DNA from: Bacteroidales bacterium UBA5197
Lineage (GTDB): Bacteria; Bacteroidota; Bacteroidia; Bacteroidales; Lentimicrobiaceae
Reading direction: 5' to 3'
Length of the DNA: 64,000 nt
Assembly (NCBI GenBank): GCA_002412885.1
Contig: DHVX01000048.1
Location: 62,001-126,000 of the forward strand
This document shows positions 62,125 to 64,000 of the stretch, piece after piece. The first letter of the stretch is position 1. The number at the start of each line of letters is the position of its first letter. The translations under genes were made by a program, and so were the position numbers. The notes under the pieces were generated by a model. It saw only the letters and a list, made by a program, of their open reading frames with translations, did no database searches and was not told the origin of the DNA.

Positions 62125-62890
62125 GAAACAATGGTACGAAACTCTTTTTGAGAATTATGGTCAGAAATATGACAACGAAAGTTTTACTCAGGGCACGTTG
62201 GGAGAATGTGATTTTATTGAGCAGGAACTTGGCTTCAATAAATCGCTGAAAATACTTGATATCGGCTGCGGAACCGGTCGGCACAGCATTGAACTTACCC
62301 GGCGGGGATATCAGGTTACCGGGATTGATTTATCGGAATCTCAACTTAAAAGAGCAAGGGAGAAAGCCGTTGAGCAGCAGCTCAAAATCAGCTTTTTACT
62401 GGGTGATGCAAGGAATCTCCCCTTTGTTGAGGAGTTCGATATCGCCATAATGCTTTGCGAAGGCGGATTCCCATTGATGGAGACCGACGAAATGAACTTT
62501 GAGATACTTCGCAGCGCAGGCAGATCGTTGAAACCAAAAGGCAAACTGATATTTACCACCCTCAACGGCCTTTTTCCGCTTTACCATTCAGTAGAGGAAT
62601 TTTGCGCCGGCAACTCAGCAGAAGGCAATGCCACCTATCGCAGCAACACCTTTGATCTGATGACCTTTCGTGACCACAACATCACCGAAGTTGAAGACGA
62701 CACAGGCAACAGGAAAACCCTCGATTGTAGCGAAAGATACTATGTTCCCAGCGAAATAACATGGCTGCTTAAGTCACTTGGGTTTGTTCGGATTGATATC
62801 TTCGGCGCAAAACTCGGAGCATTCTCGCGAAACGACAAACTGACTACAGAAGATTTCGAAATGTTGGTTATTGGCGAACTTCCCGGCTAA
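62117..62890 (+). CDS. Class I SAM-dependent methyltransferase
   Basis: The start is MSKKQWYETLFENYG at 62117; the longer frame lies in the gene before. About 257 residues: motif I ILDIGCGTGRHSIEL, motif II VTGIDLSESQLKRAREKA, LLGDARNLPF, and IMLCEGGFPL. The substrate is not clear; this kind often acts on small molecules or quinone-like compounds. It is translated right after the barrel-like protein through an 8-base overlap. Confidence 0.88.
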   Translation: MSKKQWYETLFENYGQKYDNESFTQGTLGECDFIEQELGFNKSLKILDIGCGTGRHSIELTRRGYQVTGIDLSESQLKRAREKAVEQQLKISFLLGDARNLPFVEEFDIAIMLCEGGFPLMETDEMNFEILRSAGRSLKPKGKLIFTTLNGLFPLYHSVEEFCAGNSAEGNATYRSNTFDLMTFRDHNITEVEDDTGNRKTLDCSERYYVPSEITWLLKSLGFVRIDIFGAKLGAFSRNDKLTTEDFEMLVIGELPG

Positions 62891-63283
62891 ATGCAACTGA
62901 TTGCAAGTCAGGGCTTGACTTGATTTTGCCTTGTTTTTGCGAAACGTTTTTTTCAATTAGTCAAACCCTGACTCGCGGATTCCAGGAATTCATGAAAGTT
63001 AGTATGAGTGGTTATTTGCTCAATAACATTTCGAAACTGTATTCCCTGATTGACATATTAATTTACTGAAGGCCACCAAGTACCAGTGAAATTCCAGGCA
63101 AAACTTCAATTCTTCTTGCTACTCAGCCATTTGAATAAAAAACTATTATTCCATGCCAGTATTTATAATTCAATTATTGGGTTATATTTGTAAGTAATAT
63201 TAATTAGTCGGGTGGATTAGTTCTGAATACAAGCTCCTTGTATGTGGGATTAAGGCTATTTTCTGTTTGTACCACGAACAAAA
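62891..63283. other. Intergenic stretch of about 390 bp
   Basis: No gene or strong hairpin beyond a loose GTCAGGGCTTGACTTG/CAGTCAAACCCTGAC-like inverted pair (62906-62974), perhaps a weak terminator. It is A+T-rich and should hold the promoter of the PocR gene. Confidence 0.4.
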
Positions 63284-64000
63284 ATGAGTCATTCTGAAAA
63301 AGGTGTAAATATGAAACCTAACATACTTGAATTAATCGATTTAGAAAAGGTGAATGGTCTGCTTGAAGGATTTCAGAAAACCACGGGATTCGTGACAGCT
63401 ATTTTAGACCTTGAAGGCAACATCTTATCTAAATCGGGATGGAGACAAATGTGCACAGAGTTTCACCGTGTACACCCTGAATCATCAAAAAAATGCACCA
63501 TAAGCGATACGACACTGGCCAATAAAATGGATTCAGGCGAAAAAATTCATTTCTACAAATGTTTAAATGGATTGATTGATGTTGCAGTTCCTATAATAAT
63601 TAAAGGTGAGCATATCGCCAATCTTTTTTCAGGCCAGTTTCTTCTGGAAGATCCGGATGTCTCATTTTTTGAAAAGCAGGCTGATGAATTCGGATTCGAC
63701 AAGAATGAATACCTGCAGGCTCTCGAAAAGGTGCCTGTCGTTTCGAAAGAGGAAGTGCAGTCAGCTATGGAATTTCTGCTTAACGTAACACAAATAATCA
63801 GTGATCTGGCATTTCAGAAACTGGAGCAAACGGAGTCAAATAAAGCACTTAAAGACAGCGAAGAGCGATATCTTGCTTTTATCAATGCCAGTAATGATAT
63901 GATCTTCCTTAAAGATGAGCAGTTCAGCTATATTGTTGCAAACAACGCTATGGCTACTTTTTTCGGGATGGAAAAAGAAGAAATGATTGGCAAAACTGAC
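63284..64000 (+). CDS. PocR-PAS sensor protein, 5' part only
   Basis: The frame starts at ATG 63284 (or 63311) and is still open at the window end after 239 codons. The N-terminal PocR ligand-binding domain (about 10-180) shows LLEGFQKTTGFVTAILDLEG, SKKCTISDTTLANKM, FYKCLNGLIDVAVPIIIKGE and NLFSGQFLLEDPD. A PAS domain begins at about residue 195 with SEERYLAFINASNDMIFLKD. Full-length members usually continue into a histidine kinase or more PAS domains. PocR binds small hydrocarbon derivatives in known members; here the ligand is unknown. Confidence 0.88.
   Translation, partial: MSHSEKGVNMKPNILELIDLEKVNGLLEGFQKTTGFVTAILDLEGNILSKSGWRQMCTEFHRVHPESSKKCTISDTTLANKMDSGEKIHFYKCLNGLIDVAVPIIIKGEHIANLFSGQFLLEDPDVSFFEKQADEFGFDKNEYLQALEKVPVVSKEEVQSAMEFLLNVTQIISDLAFQKLEQTESNKALKDSEERYLAFINASNDMIFLKDEQFSYIVANNAMATFFGMEKEEMIGKTD

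Overview
The window looks like a chromosomal segment of a Bacteroidota bacterium, probably of the Bacteroidales/Marinilabiliales kind. Visible evidence is TAnnTTTG-type -7 promoter elements, the near absence of Shine-Dalgarno sequences, a type IX secretion (T9SS) sorting tail on a CotH protein, paired M16 peptidases and a SusCD-free maltose/maltodextrin locus. It divides into two very different parts.

Part 1 (about 620-30770) is an A+T-rich accessory island placed exactly at the 3' end of a citrate lyase alpha gene (citF). A 46-bp copy of the last codons of citF (573-618) recurs at 30772-30817 with 42 of 46 positions identical, directly before a tRNA-Gly(CCC) gene and its terminator. I read this as the two ends of an ancient integrated element; no integrase is visible in the window.

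Within the island, 700-9400 is a run of small minus-strand genes (mostly secreted, lipoprotein or membrane proteins) separated by about 130-180 bp imperfect palindromes. The end of each gene unit is inverted-complementary to its own beginning, up to 15 bp, with cores such as GTTATGT, GTTGGGC and GTTAGGC. That is the layout of integron gene cassettes with attC sites, here without a visible integron integrase. Three copies of the 3' end of an SRAP (YedK/HMCES-like) gene plus a shared leader of about 240 bp head three sub-arrays; only the third copy (9637-10452) is a complete gene, and it lacks the usual catalytic Cys and His.

Next comes a defence region, all on the minus strand: a caspase-like DUF6642 protein, then a six-gene overlapping operon hsdR-hsdM-hsdS plus three accessory genes (unknown, HEPN-like, PD-(D/E)XK-like), then an HNH protein with a GHKL-ATPase/PD-(D/E)XK fusion, a GIY-YIG protein with an unknown partner, and a triple zinc-knuckle protein. 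The island ends with non-coding repeats, a 12-unit 21-bp minisatellite, an XRE-ImmA/PIN-like pair and palindromic repeats.

Part 2 (30850-64000) is ordinary core genome. It carries an alpha-glucan utilisation and storage-sugar locus: MFS disaccharide transporter, MalQ, cytoplasmic GH13, two uridine-kinase-like P-loop proteins and a beta-phosphoglucomutase/GH65 phosphorylase fusion. Next come a fasciclin lipoprotein, an outer-membrane-type protein, a T9SS-secreted CotH protein, phosphofructokinase divergent from methylglyoxal synthase and a second HAD phosphatase/mutase, an M16 peptidase pair, a lipoprotein GH13 amylase, a GH31 alpha-glucosidase, a hybrid histidine kinase, an S9 peptidase, a methyltransferase and the start of a PocR-PAS sensor. 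Together the sugar genes would break extracellular alpha-glucans down with the lipoprotein amylase and GH31, import oligosaccharides, and turn them into glucose 6-phosphate through MalQ, GH65 and phosphoglucomutase for glycolysis through Pfk.
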